A stretch of DNA of 64,000 nt, from contig NZ_JMIW01000003.1 of the NCBI RefSeq assembly GCF_000715015.1, forward strand, positions 186,001 to 250,000, written 5' to 3'. The position numbers and the translations under genes were made by a program. The notes under the pieces were generated by a model. That model had not been told where the DNA came from. It did no database searches and saw only the letters and a list, made by a program, of their open reading frames with translations. Each line of letters opens with the position of its first letter. The first letter of the stretch is position 1. This stretch comes from Erythrobacter longus. GTDB lineage: Bacteria; Pseudomonadota; Alphaproteobacteria; Sphingomonadales; Sphingomonadaceae. Shown one piece after another: positions 29,846 through 38,759 of this stretch.

Positions 29846-30406
29846 ATGCCTAGGATGACAGTGAACGGGCGTCCGGTTGAGTTTGATCTCGACCCGGATA
29901 TGCCATTGCTCTTCGCGCTGCGCGAGGCGGCGAACCTGACTGGCACCAAGAACGGTGGCGGCGGGGCGACGTGTGAATGCGGGGCGTGTACCGTTTTGGT
30001 CGATGGGGCCGCGCTTCGCTCTTGCCGGATTACTCTGGCAGAGGCGGAAGGGCGCTTTATCACCACGATCGAAGGACTGTCGCGTGACCGGGCTCACCCG
30101 GTGCAGCAGGCCATGGTGGCAGAGCAAGCGATACAATGCGGATTTTGCACGCCGGGCATTGTGATGGCAGGTGCGGGCCTCCTCACCCGAAACCCCGCGC
30201 CCAGCCGGGCTGAAATCGAAGAGGCGATCCCCAATGATTGCCGCTGCGGCGTATATCCGCGCCTTGTCAGCGCGATTGAGCGTGCAGGGCGCGTGACACA
30301 GCGCCAGGAAAGCATCAGCGCAGCGCCCGCGCCTGCGATTGACGCAGACGACGCAGCGCAAGCTGTTCCAGCGCTCAGAGTGGCTCCGAGTTCCGAAGAA
30401 CCCTGA
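29846..30406 (+). CDS. 2Fe-2S subunit of molybdenum hydroxylase type, orphan
   Basis: The 186-residue product has a plant-type ferredoxin cluster site (Cys43, Cys45, Cys48, Cys60) followed by the second cluster domain with QCGFCTPG and DCRCGVYP. This is the layout of the small subunit of xanthine-dehydrogenase-like or isoquinoline-oxidoreductase-like enzymes. Partners carrying the Mo cofactor or FAD are absent on both sides, so it either works with a distant large subunit or does another electron-transfer job. The C-terminal ~40 residues are Ala/Pro rich. An internal ATG at 29855 is an alternative start. Confidence 0.85.
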   Translation: MPRMTVNGRPVEFDLDPDMPLLFALREAANLTGTKNGGGGATCECGACTVLVDGAALRSCRITLAEAEGRFITTIEGLSRDRAHPVQQAMVAEQAIQCGFCTPGIVMAGAGLLTRNPAPSRAEIEEAIPNDCRCGVYPRLVSAIERAGRVTQRQESISAAPAPAIDADDAAQAVPALRVAPSSEEP

Positions 30407-30422
30407 GCCTAGTCTCTGATCC

Positions 30423-32633
30423 TTAAAAACGTCCCGTAATCGCGAAGCGTGCATTGAGCGGCGCGCCGACGGTTACTTCGTGTGTCGAATGTGAATTGGG
30501 GAAATATGTTGTGTCAGTCAGGTTCTCGATATTGACCTGCACGCGCACATTGTCGCTCACATCATAAAATGCGGCGGCGTCAATTCGCGTATATGCGGGC
30601 AGAACGGCGGTGTTGCCATTGTTGACGAAGCTTTCGTCCTGATGCGTCAGGCCAAGCCCGATGCCAAAGCGCTCAGTGACTTCCACCTGGTTCCAGATTG
30701 AGAACGTGTTTTCCGGCAATTCACGCGGGCGAAGGTCGGTTGGGCCAAGGCGGTCCACCTGTTCGCCATCGAGATAGGAATATCCCGCAATCACCGTCCA
30801 GCCGGGCAGCACTTCGCCTTGCAATTGCAATTCAAACCCTTGGATTTCGCTGTCAATTATATCGAGCGTTGCCGCGTCATTGTCATTGGGCTGAGGTGAG
30901 CTTTGGCGGATCTCGAAAATCGCCGCTGTCAGGCTAAGGTCGTTCGCAAAATCCCATTTGACGCCTGCTTCAAGGTTTTCAAACCGGTCGGGATCAAGTG
31001 CATTGTTGGCGCCATTAATATCGGTAAACTGCTCGCCTGAACGCGGCAGGAAGCTTTCCGAATAGCTGGCGTAAATCGAGATGTTTTCTTGCGGTTTGAG
31101 GATGATACCACCGCGCGGCGAAAACTCTTCATCCTTGCGGGTGCGGATTTCGGCTGCGGGGACATTGTTGACGGTGATGTCAAAGCTGTCGAAGCGCCCG
31201 CCCACAATCACGTTCAGCCAGTCGGTAATCTCGATCTCATCTTGAATGTAGAGCGAGACAACGTCGATATCGACCTGTGTAAAATCATTGAGGTCGGTGG
31301 TGAAATCATTGGTCGTGGTGCGCCCGTCGGCAAGTGTGCCGGTGTTTGCGCGAAGGGCAAGCGGGCGGTTGGCAAAGAAGATCGCCAGATCGGAGCGCGC
31401 TGCGCCAAAGAAGGGGTCAACCACGCCATTGGCTGCGTCCTGGACAGATGTGTCAAAGCGCGAATTGAAGCGGTCCTGATCTGACGATGTGTTGATGTAT
31501 TCCCCGCCGATCAAAAGCGTGTGCGCAAGCGAGCCGGTTTCAAATTCGCCGATCAGATTGCCCGACAGGATCAGGTTCTCGCGAAAGGTGCTGTCGATAT
31601 ATCCATCAAGCTCGATCCGGTTGGTGGCCGGGTCATAGTCAGAGTTGAAGAAGTTCGAATACACTTTGTCAAAGTCGCCATAGAACGCGTTGAAGACGCC
31701 TTTCCAATTGTCGGAAAAATTGTGGGCGACATTGGCGCGTAAGATATGCGCTTCCAGATCGTTGAAGTTTTCTTGCTGCGTGCCAAAGGTCACACGGTCA
31801 AGCGCTTCGACCGGGCGGCCATCTGCGCCGGTGGGAATTCCGCGATCCACAAAACGGCGGTGGTTGGCATATTCATACGCCACATCGACAATGGTGTCTT
31901 CGCCCAAGGCAAAACGCGCTGTTGGGTTAATCCCGATCCGTTCGCCATCATACAAATCGCGGTGGTTGTTGAGGCTTTCATAGGCCGCGTTAAGGCGGAA
32001 GGCGGCCGTATCGGAGGATGAAAGGTTGAAGTCGGCAAAGACGCTGAATTCGCCAAAGGTGTCGACCGCGACCTGGCCACCGGCAAAGTTGGTGTTGAAT
32101 TCGCCTTTCTTGGTCACACGGTTGAGAACGCCGCCTGCACCGCCGCGACCGAACAGCAAAGCGTTGGGACCTCGCAGGATTTCGACCTGCTCGATATTAT
32201 AGAGGCTGCGATAGTATTGCACGTCATCGCGCGCGCCATCGATGAAGAAGTCGGCTGTGGAGCGAACGCCGCGAAAGACGATTGCGTCGCGGTGCCCTTC
32301 GCCCTGAGATGTGTTTACGCCGGGCGTGTAGTCGATGATCTCGCCAATGCTGACCCAGCCGCGATCCTGAATCTGCTGTTCAGTTGTGATCGACAGGCTT
32401 TGCGGCACGTCGATAATCGGGGTCGGTGTCTTGACCGAATTGACGGCAGAGGATTGGAGGATGTCGCCGGTTACAAGGATGTCATTGCCCTGCGTTTCCA
32501 TGATCGGTCCTGCGTCAGTGATCAGCGGAGCATTGCGTCCAGCATCTGATTCGGTTTTTGTCTCAGCAGCGGCAGGAAACGCGATTGCGGCACAGCCAAT
32601 AAGAAGCGCGGTGCGGGCGAGATGAGTAGTCAA
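30423..32633 (-). CDS. TonB-dependent siderophore receptor
   Basis: The 736-residue product has a signal peptide (about residues 1-23), a plug domain (TPTPIIDVPQSLSIT, IEQVEILRGPNALLFGRGGAGG) and a 22-strand-type barrel ending in aromatic Phe (RFAITGRF), as outer-membrane barrels do. The plug and barrel resemble catecholate/ferrichrome receptors (FhuA/Fiu type), giving iron-siderophore uptake powered by TonB. A 7-1-7 Fur-like palindrome lies upstream (32702-32716), supporting iron control. The exact ligand is not deducible. Confidence 0.93.
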   Translation of the reverse strand: MTTHLARTALLIGCAAIAFPAAAETKTESDAGRNAPLITDAGPIMETQGNDILVTGDILQSSAVNSVKTPTPIIDVPQSLSITTEQQIQDRGWVSIGEIIDYTPGVNTSQGEGHRDAIVFRGVRSTADFFIDGARDDVQYYRSLYNIEQVEILRGPNALLFGRGGAGGVLNRVTKKGEFNTNFAGGQVAVDTFGEFSVFADFNLSSSDTAAFRLNAAYESLNNHRDLYDGERIGINPTARFALGEDTIVDVAYEYANHRRFVDRGIPTGADGRPVEALDRVTFGTQQENFNDLEAHILRANVAHNFSDNWKGVFNAFYGDFDKVYSNFFNSDYDPATNRIELDGYIDSTFRENLILSGNLIGEFETGSLAHTLLIGGEYINTSSDQDRFNSRFDTSVQDAANGVVDPFFGAARSDLAIFFANRPLALRANTGTLADGRTTTNDFTTDLNDFTQVDIDVVSLYIQDEIEITDWLNVIVGGRFDSFDITVNNVPAAEIRTRKDEEFSPRGGIILKPQENISIYASYSESFLPRSGEQFTDINGANNALDPDRFENLEAGVKWDFANDLSLTAAIFEIRQSSPQPNDNDAATLDIIDSEIQGFELQLQGEVLPGWTVIAGYSYLDGEQVDRLGPTDLRPRELPENTFSIWNQVEVTERFGIGLGLTHQDESFVNNGNTAVLPAYTRIDAAAFYDVSDNVRVQVNIENLTDTTYFPNSHSTHEVTVGAPLNARFAITGRF

Positions 32634-32670
32634 GATATTCCCCTAGAATGATGTCCGGCCACTCTGCTAT

Positions 32671-32685
32671 TGCAAGCCATTCGCA
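32671..32685. promoter_or_regulatory. Degenerate second Fur-like site
   Basis: TGCAAGC, C, ATTCGCA matches the intact palindrome at 32702-32716 in its right half and partly in its left half. It lies between that site and the receptor gene. Confidence 0.4.
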
Positions 32686-32701
32686 ACTGCAAGACAAATA
32701 T

Positions 32702-32716
32702 TGCGAATAATTCGCA
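32702..32716. promoter_or_regulatory. Putative Fur box (perfect 7-1-7 palindrome)
   Basis: TGCGAAT, A, ATTCGCA is a perfect inverted repeat with the geometry of the Fur consensus (TGATAAT-N-ATTATCA). It lies 70 bases before the TonB-dependent receptor and about 75 bases before the divergent arsC-like gene, and may control both. Confidence 0.65.
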
Positions 32717-32790
32717 TATTCTATTCCTGTGGCAAATTTGCCCCGTCGAAGCTATGGGCGCGCTGATCAAAAACTGAGGAATACAACGGC

Positions 32791-33135
32791 ATGAAAGCGA
32801 CCATCTGGCACAATCCGAAATGCGGCACTTCGCGCAAAACGCTCGCCATATTGGAAGAACGCGATGATGTGGAATTGACCGTGGTTGAATATCTGAAACA
32901 GCCTCCCACCCGCGAAAAACTTGCGCAGCTTTACAAGGACGCCGGGATCACCCCCAATCAGGGCCTTCGTATTCGCGGAACCGATGCGACAGAACGCGGG
33001 CTGCCTGATGCGGATGCTGACGCGGTTCTGGATGCGATGGCAGCGGACCCCATCTTTATCGAGCGTCCTTTGGTGGAAACCGACAAGGGCGTTGCGATTT
33101 GCCGACCGCAAGAAGAGGTGCTGAAGCTGCTTTAG
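32791..33135 (+). CDS. arsC: ArsC-family (thioredoxin-fold) arsenate reductase-like protein
   Basis: The 114-residue product has the ArsC signature NPKCGTSRKT with Cys11, and the C-terminal FIERPLVETDKG with the conserved Arg that binds oxyanion. Members of the glutaredoxin-dependent family reduce arsenate to arsenite; the close YfgD/Spx-like branch has other roles. No arsB, arsR or acr3 is nearby, so arsenic resistance is not proved. It is divergent from the siderophore receptor and shares its Fur-like regulatory region. Confidence 0.82.
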   Translation: MKATIWHNPKCGTSRKTLAILEERDDVELTVVEYLKQPPTREKLAQLYKDAGITPNQGLRIRGTDATERGLPDADADAVLDAMAADPIFIERPLVETDKGVAICRPQEEVLKLL

Positions 33136-33157
33136 CGGCTATCCGTTGACCTCACAC

Positions 33158-34561
33158 TCAGCGGTCTGTGGTCAGCACTTCATCGCGCGCAAGGTTGAGC
33201 CAGCTCACCAGCGCAACGCCAAGGCAGACCGCGATGATCGCACCAAAGCCGAGCCAGTCGTTGATAGAATAAAGCCACACGCCAAGGCCGGGCGCATAGA
33301 TGAAGCTTGCGCCTGCAACGCTTGCGACAATGCCGGATGCCTGCCCTTGTTCAGCGCGCGTGACCGCCAGCGATGTGCCTGCGGTGGTGCCGGGGCGAAA
33401 CAATCCAAAGCCAAGCGAGGCAATGGCAAAGCCCAGAGACAGCGTCAGCACCGTATCTGCAACGCCCAGAATAGCTGTGCCAAAAGCTGCGACGACCAAT
33501 CCCCACAAGGTGGCAGCACGCGGCCCAATCTGGAAACGCGGGATAATGCCCCATTGCGCAAGCAAGGTCGCAAGCGCTCCAAACACCAGAACAAGGCTTA
33601 CCAAGCTTGTTCCTTCGGTCAGGTTATCGCGCAGGTCCAGGCGGTCGAGCACAAGAAACCCAACAATCCCCATGATCATCGCCTGCGCATGACCGCCAAA
33701 AAGGCTGGCGATGACCCAATGGCGAAGGCGCGGTTCAAACCATTTGAGGCGAGCCTGATCGCCTTGCGGAAGCGCGGGGTCGCTTTCCTCTTCATCGTCC
33801 TCCTGATCGTCTTTATCGCGTTCGTTCATCGCATCGGAATCGTTTACCCCGGCCCCTGGATCGCCAAAGGTTTTCCCGCGCGCGGCAAACTGCGGCTCAT
33901 CATTGGGCAGGCGAAGGCGCACAAGGATGAGCACAATGATGCCCACCAGAGTGAAGAACCAGAACGGACCCGTCAGCCCAATGCCAAAGAAGGGCACGAT
34001 CATCAGCGGGGCAAGGACGGGACCCACCACTGTGCCAAGGCCAAAGCTTGAAGCGACAAGCGACAGCGCTTTGGTGCGTTCAGAGCGCGGGGTGCGCGCG
34101 GCGACATAGGCTTGCACGGCTGGCGGGGCCGCGCTGCCAAATCCGCCATAGGCGCTGCGGGCGATGGCAAACAGGATAAGCGTCCAAGTGCCTGCAAGCC
34201 AGCCGGAAAGCCCTGCCCAAAGGACAGCGGCACACAGCGACATCGAGGCGATAAACCCGATCAGCCCCAGCGCCATCATCGCCTTGCGCCCGCGTTTATC
34301 GGAACGCCGCGCCCAGATGGGCGCGCACGCCACCCACAGCAAAGCCGACCATGAATAAGCAAGGCTGATCCAGACATCATCGATTTTGAGAGCCGTACCC
34401 ACCGAAGGCATGACCGAATGCATTGCCGTGTTGCCAGCCGCCGCAACCAGCATGACCATAAACAATAGCGCCATGCGCCCGTTGGAAATGGCGCTATGAC
34501 CTTGGGTGTGATCGGCAGGCGGTAAAGCGCTGCTTTGAGGTGGAGGCTGGGTTTGGGACAT
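33158..34561 (-). CDS. MFS transporter
   Basis: The 467-residue product has about twelve hydrophobic segments in two halves. The loop after the second segment carries APIWARRSDKRGRKAMM, the classic MFS motif A. Between halves (about residues 225-265) is a long hydrophilic loop very rich in Asp and Glu (NERDKDDQEDDEEESD). It belongs to the drug/metabolite exporter-like part of MFS. The ATG at 34561 is chosen over a TTG two codons upstream. It is convergent with the arsC-like gene; a functional link is not evident. Confidence 0.88.
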   Translation of the reverse strand: MSQTQPPPQSSALPPADHTQGHSAISNGRMALLFMVMLVAAAGNTAMHSVMPSVGTALKIDDVWISLAYSWSALLWVACAPIWARRSDKRGRKAMMALGLIGFIASMSLCAAVLWAGLSGWLAGTWTLILFAIARSAYGGFGSAAPPAVQAYVAARTPRSERTKALSLVASSFGLGTVVGPVLAPLMIVPFFGIGLTGPFWFFTLVGIIVLILVRLRLPNDEPQFAARGKTFGDPGAGVNDSDAMNERDKDDQEDDEEESDPALPQGDQARLKWFEPRLRHWVIASLFGGHAQAMIMGIVGFLVLDRLDLRDNLTEGTSLVSLVLVFGALATLLAQWGIIPRFQIGPRAATLWGLVVAAFGTAILGVADTVLTLSLGFAIASLGFGLFRPGTTAGTSLAVTRAEQGQASGIVASVAGASFIYAPGLGVWLYSINDWLGFGAIIAVCLGVALVSWLNLARDEVLTTDR

Positions 34562-34654
34562 TGGCAATGCCGCTAGGCCAGTGGGGCGCGGTGATCAATC
34601 AGTGATTGATCCGCCGACGTTCTAAAGCGCGCTTTTCAAGGCGCGCCTTTGCCC

Positions 34655-35485
34655 TTACCCGAACGTGTCCTCGATCGCGGCTTCGCTTGGACCTGCCAAT
34701 TGGCCGTACATTGCCACTGCGATACCGCACAAAACCATGCCGTAAACCATGCCGGTAAAACCGCTCGCAAGGCCAAGGATCATGGCAGAGACAAGCCCCG
34801 TCCCGGCAAGCGCTGCGATGACGCCAAATACACCTGTGAAAATCAGGCTGGCCACGATCATCACAATGATGATGATCGCCCAAAACCCGATGATCGGCCA
34901 TTGCTTTGGCTTGGTCAGGGCAAAACTTCTGGTGATCGCGGTGATCGGGTTAAGAGTGCCCTCCAGAACCATGACAGGCATCGCCATGCATACGCGGCCC
35001 GCAAGCCATGCGACGAAAAGCACAACCGGGATAACCCCGATAATCCCGAACACCGCAGACCCGGCAAGCCCTGCCAGAAGCGAGATTGGCACGATAATCA
35101 CCATCGCGCCCAAGAAATACATGACAAAAAACAATAGGGTAACGGCAAACAGGCTTGGCACGGTCTTGGCCCCTGTGCCCAAGGCTTGGCCAACGGTGGG
35201 GCGGTTGTCGCCCATCAATGCAACCATTGCCGAATACCCTGCCAGTTGAAACGCCAACGAGAACAACCCGCCGCCAATCAATGGCCCGATCAAACCTTCC
35301 ATTTGCGCGGCCACCACATCAGGGTCCGCCATGGGGTCAACCAACGCCTGCATGTTGGGGACCAGCATATAAATCGCGACATTGGGCAGCAGCAAAAAGA
35401 CCGCTGCGACAATAAGAAGCAATTGAAAATTCGCCTGGATCAGCTCAACAGCGCGCGACCAACAGCTATTCATGTCAAAGTTCAT
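34655..35485 (-). CDS. Polytopic membrane protein of unknown function
   Basis: The 276-residue product has about six to seven hydrophobic segments and little else. The overall pattern (soluble start [15 protein letters not shown], long Gly/Ala-rich helices, [13 protein letters not shown]) resembles the glycerophosphoryl-diester-phosphodiesterase membrane-anchor type domain that is common in Sphingomonadales, without a catalytic domain. It is divergent from lipB (72-bp gap). I do not recognise a function. Confidence 0.7.
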   Translation of the reverse strand: MNFDMNSCWSRAVELIQANFQLLLIVAAVFLLLPNVAIYMLVPNMQALVDPMADPDVVAAQMEGLIGPLIGGGLFSLAFQLAGYSAMVALMGDNRPTVGQALGTGAKTVPSLFAVTLLFFVMYFLGAMVIIVPISLLAGLAGSAVFGIIGVIPVVLFVAWLAGRVCMAMPVMVLEGTLNPITAITRSFALTKPKQWPIIGFWAIIIIVMIVASLIFTGVFGVIAALAGTGLVSAMILGLASGFTGMVYGMVLCGIAVAMYGQLAGPSEAAIEDTFG

Positions 35486-35557
35486 TGCTATCCCTCAGTA
35501 CGCAAAACTTGCGCATTGTTTCTTGATTTTGAGCAGCATTGGCCCCACGCCGGAGCA

Positions 35558-36271
35558 ATGGCAAGCCATGCACAGATTTTGCCCCAAGACTTTGGCGCTA
35601 CCGCTCTTGATTGGCGGCGTGAAACCGCGCTCGTGCCTTACCGCGAGGCATTGGAAGCGATGGAGGCGCGCAACGCCGCTATTGTAGCGGGCGAGGCGGT
35701 GGAGCAGGTCTGGCTGCTGGAACACCCGCCTGTCTATACAGCGGGGACATCCGCTGATCCCGCAGAGCTCACAGACCCGCGTTTTGACGTGGTCGAGACA
35801 GGGCGCGGCGGGCGCTACACCTATCACGGGCCGGGGCAGCGAGTCGGCTATCTTCTGCTCGACCTCAATAAACGCGGCAAAGACGTACGCTGTTTTGTCC
35901 ATGCGATTGAGGGCTGGGTGATCGATACGCTGTCGGATTTCGGAGTTGACGCGTGGCGAGCTGAGGGGCGCGTCGGGATCTGGTGCAAGGATATTGACGG
36001 GCGCGAGGCCAAAATCGGCGCGATTGGTGTGCGCGTTCGCCGCTGGGTTACGATGCACGGTTTTTCAGTGAACCTTGACCCGGACTTGTCGCACTTTGGC
36101 GGCATCGTCCCTTGCGGGATTGACGAATTTGGCGTCACCAGCCTTGCGCGGCTGGGCAAGAATGTCTCCGCCATGGAATGGGACGAGGCATTGATGCAGC
36201 GCGCCGACGGATTTTTGGGCACGCTTGAGGCGGCCCGCCAAAGAGCTAGCCAGAAGGCATGTCAAAAATGA
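35558..36271 (+). CDS. lipB: Octanoyl-[ACP]:protein octanoyltransferase
   Basis: The 237-residue product is LipB. The substrate-binding segment [12 protein letters not shown], the catalytic Lys in EAKIGAIGV and the catalytic Cys in GGIVPCGI are all present. It moves octanoyl groups from acyl carrier protein to lipoyl domains of 2-oxoacid dehydrogenases, the first step of lipoate synthesis. The open frame extends 124 codons upstream on the other gene's strand-complement; the ATG at 35558 with GGAG just before it gives the normal N-terminus. It overlaps a small lipoprotein gene by 13 bases. Confidence 0.95.
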   Translation: MASHAQILPQDFGATALDWRRETALVPYREALEAMEARNAAIVAGEAVEQVWLLEHPPVYTAGTSADPAELTDPRFDVVETGRGGRYTYHGPGQRVGYLLLDLNKRGKDVRCFVHAIEGWVIDTLSDFGVDAWRAEGRVGIWCKDIDGREAKIGAIGVRVRRWVTMHGFSVNLDPDLSHFGGIVPCGIDEFGVTSLARLGKNVSAMEWDEALMQRADGFLGTLEAARQRASQKACQK

Positions 36272-36597
36272 GAATTTCTAAGCGTTTAATGTTGGTAGCC
36301 CCGCTTTTGGTTGTGGCCGCGTGCGAGGAAGAGGCGCCGGAATCGGTCGGCAGCGAAACCGGCGGGGAGGCCGCTGGCGAAGTTTTGGGCGGCACGATCA
36401 GCGACGAAATGATCCCGTTGGAAGAGCTGACCTCGACATCGCCCCCAGCCGAGCGTTCTCCGAGCGCATCATCCGGTGATGGCGCGGCTGTATCCACTGA
36501 ACAGGGGGATGGGGCGGATGTGCCTGAACCCGACGGCCCTGTGACCGCAGGACCTGCGGGTCCTGAACCCGAAACGTCAGAGGAAGATATACAATAA
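36259..36597 (+). CDS. Small acidic lipoprotein
   Basis: The 112-residue product has a basic N-terminus, hydrophobic core and lipobox V-A-A-C (Cys22), then an acidic, Gly/Pro/Ser-rich, probably disordered tail with no recognisable domain. It overlaps the end of lipB by 13 bases and is followed immediately by a strong terminator. Function unknown. Confidence 0.7.
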   Translation: MSKMRISKRLMLVAPLLVVAACEEEAPESVGSETGGEAAGEVLGGTISDEMIPLEELTSTSPPAERSPSASSGDGAAVSTEQGDGADVPEPDGPVTAGPAGPEPETSEEDIQ

Positions 36598-36628
36598 GCC
36601 GGGCCACCTTTCGATAGCCCGGCTTATT
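36593..36628. terminator. Bidirectional terminator hairpin
   Basis: A perfect 12-bp stem (AATAAGCCGGGC at 36593-36604 with GCCCGGCTTATT at 36617-36628) has a 12-nt loop. Its A- and T-rich feet allow it to serve both the lipoprotein gene and the convergent ene-reductase gene. Confidence 0.8.
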
Positions 36629-36646
36629 CAATGCGTTACGCCAGGC

Positions 36647-37759
36647 TTACGCGGCGTTTGCAGCCTGTTCTTCTTCCAATGTGGGATAGTCGATGTATCC
36701 GTCGGGAATTGGGAAGTACCAGCTTTTGGGCACGTCCTTGTTCGGGTTGAAGTCGGCCCCTGCCGCGATCCGTTTTTCGAGGTCCGGGTTAGAGATATAC
36801 GGACGGCCAAAGCTCACCGCATCACAGCGGCCACTGGTCACATCATCGTCGGCTTCTTGCGCGGTGTAGTCGGAGTTCAGAATCAACGCGCCGGAGTAAA
36901 GGCCACGGATGAGCGCATCCTGCTTGGGCACATCGGTTTGGCCAAAGGTGCCGTCGGGCCCCGGTTGGCGCAGTTCGAGATAGGCAAGACCCAGCTCTTC
37001 GATCACTTTGGTCGCCGCGCCAAAAGTCGCGGGCGGGTTGCTGTCATCGGTCCCTTGGCTGTCGCCATTGGGCGAGAGGCGGATGCCAACACGATCCGCG
37101 CCCCACACATCTACAAGCCGCTCCAGAACCTCGCGCATAAAGCGGGTGCGGTTTTCAGGGCTTCCGCCATATTCGTCTTCGCGAAGATTGGTCTTATCGC
37201 GCAAGAATTGGTCGATCAGATAGCCGTTCGCACCATGCAATTGAACGCTGTCGAAACCAGCCTTCTTCGCGTTTTCAGCGGCGCGTTGATAGTGGTCTAG
37301 GGTGCGGTTGATATCGTCCTTGGTCATAGCGCGGGCGACATCGTATTCTTGGCGTCCTACCGGCGTGTGTGCTTCGCCAGGAGCCTTGGTTTCGCTGGCC
37401 GAGAAGGGGCGTTCGCCGTCCAGGAAGTAAGACGAGACAATCCGGCCCATATGCCACAATTGCATCGCGATCAGGCCGCCTTCTTCATGCACGCCTTCGA
37501 CAATAGGCTTCCACGCCTCGGTCTGCTCATCGCTCCAGATACCGGGGGCCGATGGCCAGCCAAGCCCTTCGGTGGAAATGCCAGTCGCCTCGGTCAGGAT
37601 CATCCCTGCGCCTGCGCGCTGACGGTAATAGGTGCCCATCATTTCATTGGGCACAAACATCGGATCAGCCGCGCGGCCACGGGTGAGCGGGGCCATGAAA
37701 ATACGGTTTCTGGCCTCGAGCGCGCCCATCTTCAGTGGTTGGAACAAAGCATCATGCAT
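36647..37759 (-). CDS. nemA: Old Yellow Enzyme-type alkene reductase (NemA-like)
   Basis: The 370-residue product is a full-length OYE-family FMN barrel. It shows MAPLTRGRA near the N-terminus, substrate/FMN elements such as QLWHMGR, QLHGANGYLIDQFLRD and the C-terminal SFGRPYISNPDL. These enzymes reduce activated C=C bonds, maleimides and nitro-esters with NADPH. It stands alone between a terminator and a divergent transporter gene. The physiological substrate cannot be assigned. Confidence 0.9.
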   Translation of the reverse strand: MHDALFQPLKMGALEARNRIFMAPLTRGRAADPMFVPNEMMGTYYRQRAGAGMILTEATGISTEGLGWPSAPGIWSDEQTEAWKPIVEGVHEEGGLIAMQLWHMGRIVSSYFLDGERPFSASETKAPGEAHTPVGRQEYDVARAMTKDDINRTLDHYQRAAENAKKAGFDSVQLHGANGYLIDQFLRDKTNLREDEYGGSPENRTRFMREVLERLVDVWGADRVGIRLSPNGDSQGTDDSNPPATFGAATKVIEELGLAYLELRQPGPDGTFGQTDVPKQDALIRGLYSGALILNSDYTAQEADDDVTSGRCDAVSFGRPYISNPDLEKRIAAGADFNPNKDVPKSWYFPIPDGYIDYPTLEEEQAANAA

Positions 37760-37828
37760 CAGTGGATTTCCTTTCGGATCAGTTTCATTTGGCTATTCAC
37801 TTGGAGACTTCGGGGCTAGGGCGCAAGC

Positions 37829-38752
37829 ATGGAAACGGTTGAACGCCAAGAAGAGAAAGTTGGGGGTGAGGGTTCGGCCGTTCGCTCGGCTTTGCTCTTG
37901 GCGGCGCTTCTGGCGGGCAATTTTGCGCTTGCGCTGGGCCCGTGGTTGGTGCGGCTGGCCGATACTGGCGCGGTGAGCGCGGCGTTCTGGCGATTGTTTT
38001 TGGCGCTGCCGTTTCTGGTGCTCTTTGCGCGAATGGCGGGTCAGCCCATGCGCGGCCTTCCCAAAAAGACGCTTATCGTAGTGGCGATTGGCTCCATCGC
38101 CTTTGCGAGCGACCTTGCCAGTTGGCACATCGGGATCGAGATGACGCGGCTGGGCAATGCGACCTTGTTCGGCAATGCGGGCTCGATCATCCTCCTCTTC
38201 TGGGGTTTTATCGTTGCTCGGATGCTGCCCAAGGGTTTCGAGTGGCTTGCCATCGTCTGCGCGCTTGGCGGGGCGGGGATATTGCTGGGCCGGTCATTGG
38301 AGATTTCCGCACAGACATTCGTGGGCGACCTGTTCTGCATCACGGCGGGCCTGCTCTATGCGGTGTATTTGCTCACGCTTCAAAAAGAGCGCAGGGCATT
38401 CGGTTCGTGGAGCCTGCTCGTCTGGGTGAGCATCTTTGCCTGCCCCTATTTGCTGGGCCTCGCGCTCATCTTGGGAGAGCCGGTCTGGCCGACCGATTGG
38501 ACGCCGGTGATCGTGCTGTTCGTGACAAGCCAGCTGATCGGGCAGGGGCTGCTTGTCTATTCGCTAGGCCACTTCCCGCCGCTGATTATTGGCTTGGCGC
38601 TGTTGACCCAGCCCGCGATTGCGGCGGTGATCGGCTACTTCGTGTTTGACGAGGTGCTCAGCGCGCTGGACGTTGTGGGGATGTTGCTACTGGGCTCGGC
38701 GCTAGTTGTGGCGCGGGTTGCTCAGGGACGGGCCAATTCGTCGAAGCTATGA
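37829..38752 (+). CDS. DMT-superfamily (EamA) transporter
   Basis: The 307-residue product has about ten hydrophobic segments in two five-helix repeats, the second half starting near the KERRAFGSW loop. The first repeat includes GAVSAAFWRLFLALPF, typical of EamA permeases. Substrate unknown (family members move amino acids, nucleosides or drugs). The ATG at 37829 begins a short acidic N-tail. Its stop is 7 bases before the start of the next, compositionally different gene. Confidence 0.85.
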   Translation: METVERQEEKVGGEGSAVRSALLLAALLAGNFALALGPWLVRLADTGAVSAAFWRLFLALPFLVLFARMAGQPMRGLPKKTLIVVAIGSIAFASDLASWHIGIEMTRLGNATLFGNAGSIILLFWGFIVARMLPKGFEWLAIVCALGGAGILLGRSLEISAQTFVGDLFCITAGLLYAVYLLTLQKERRAFGSWSLLVWVSIFACPYLLGLALILGEPVWPTDWTPVIVLFVTSQLIGQGLLVYSLGHFPPLIIGLALLTQPAIAAVIGYFVFDEVLSALDVVGMLLLGSALVVARVAQGRANSSKL

Positions 38753-38759
38753 AGATAGA

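Noticed and set aside
38706-38759. Extended start of the PIN-like gene inside the transporter gene
   Set aside because: The ATG at 38760 begins the conserved-looking N-terminus and avoids a 47-bp overlap.
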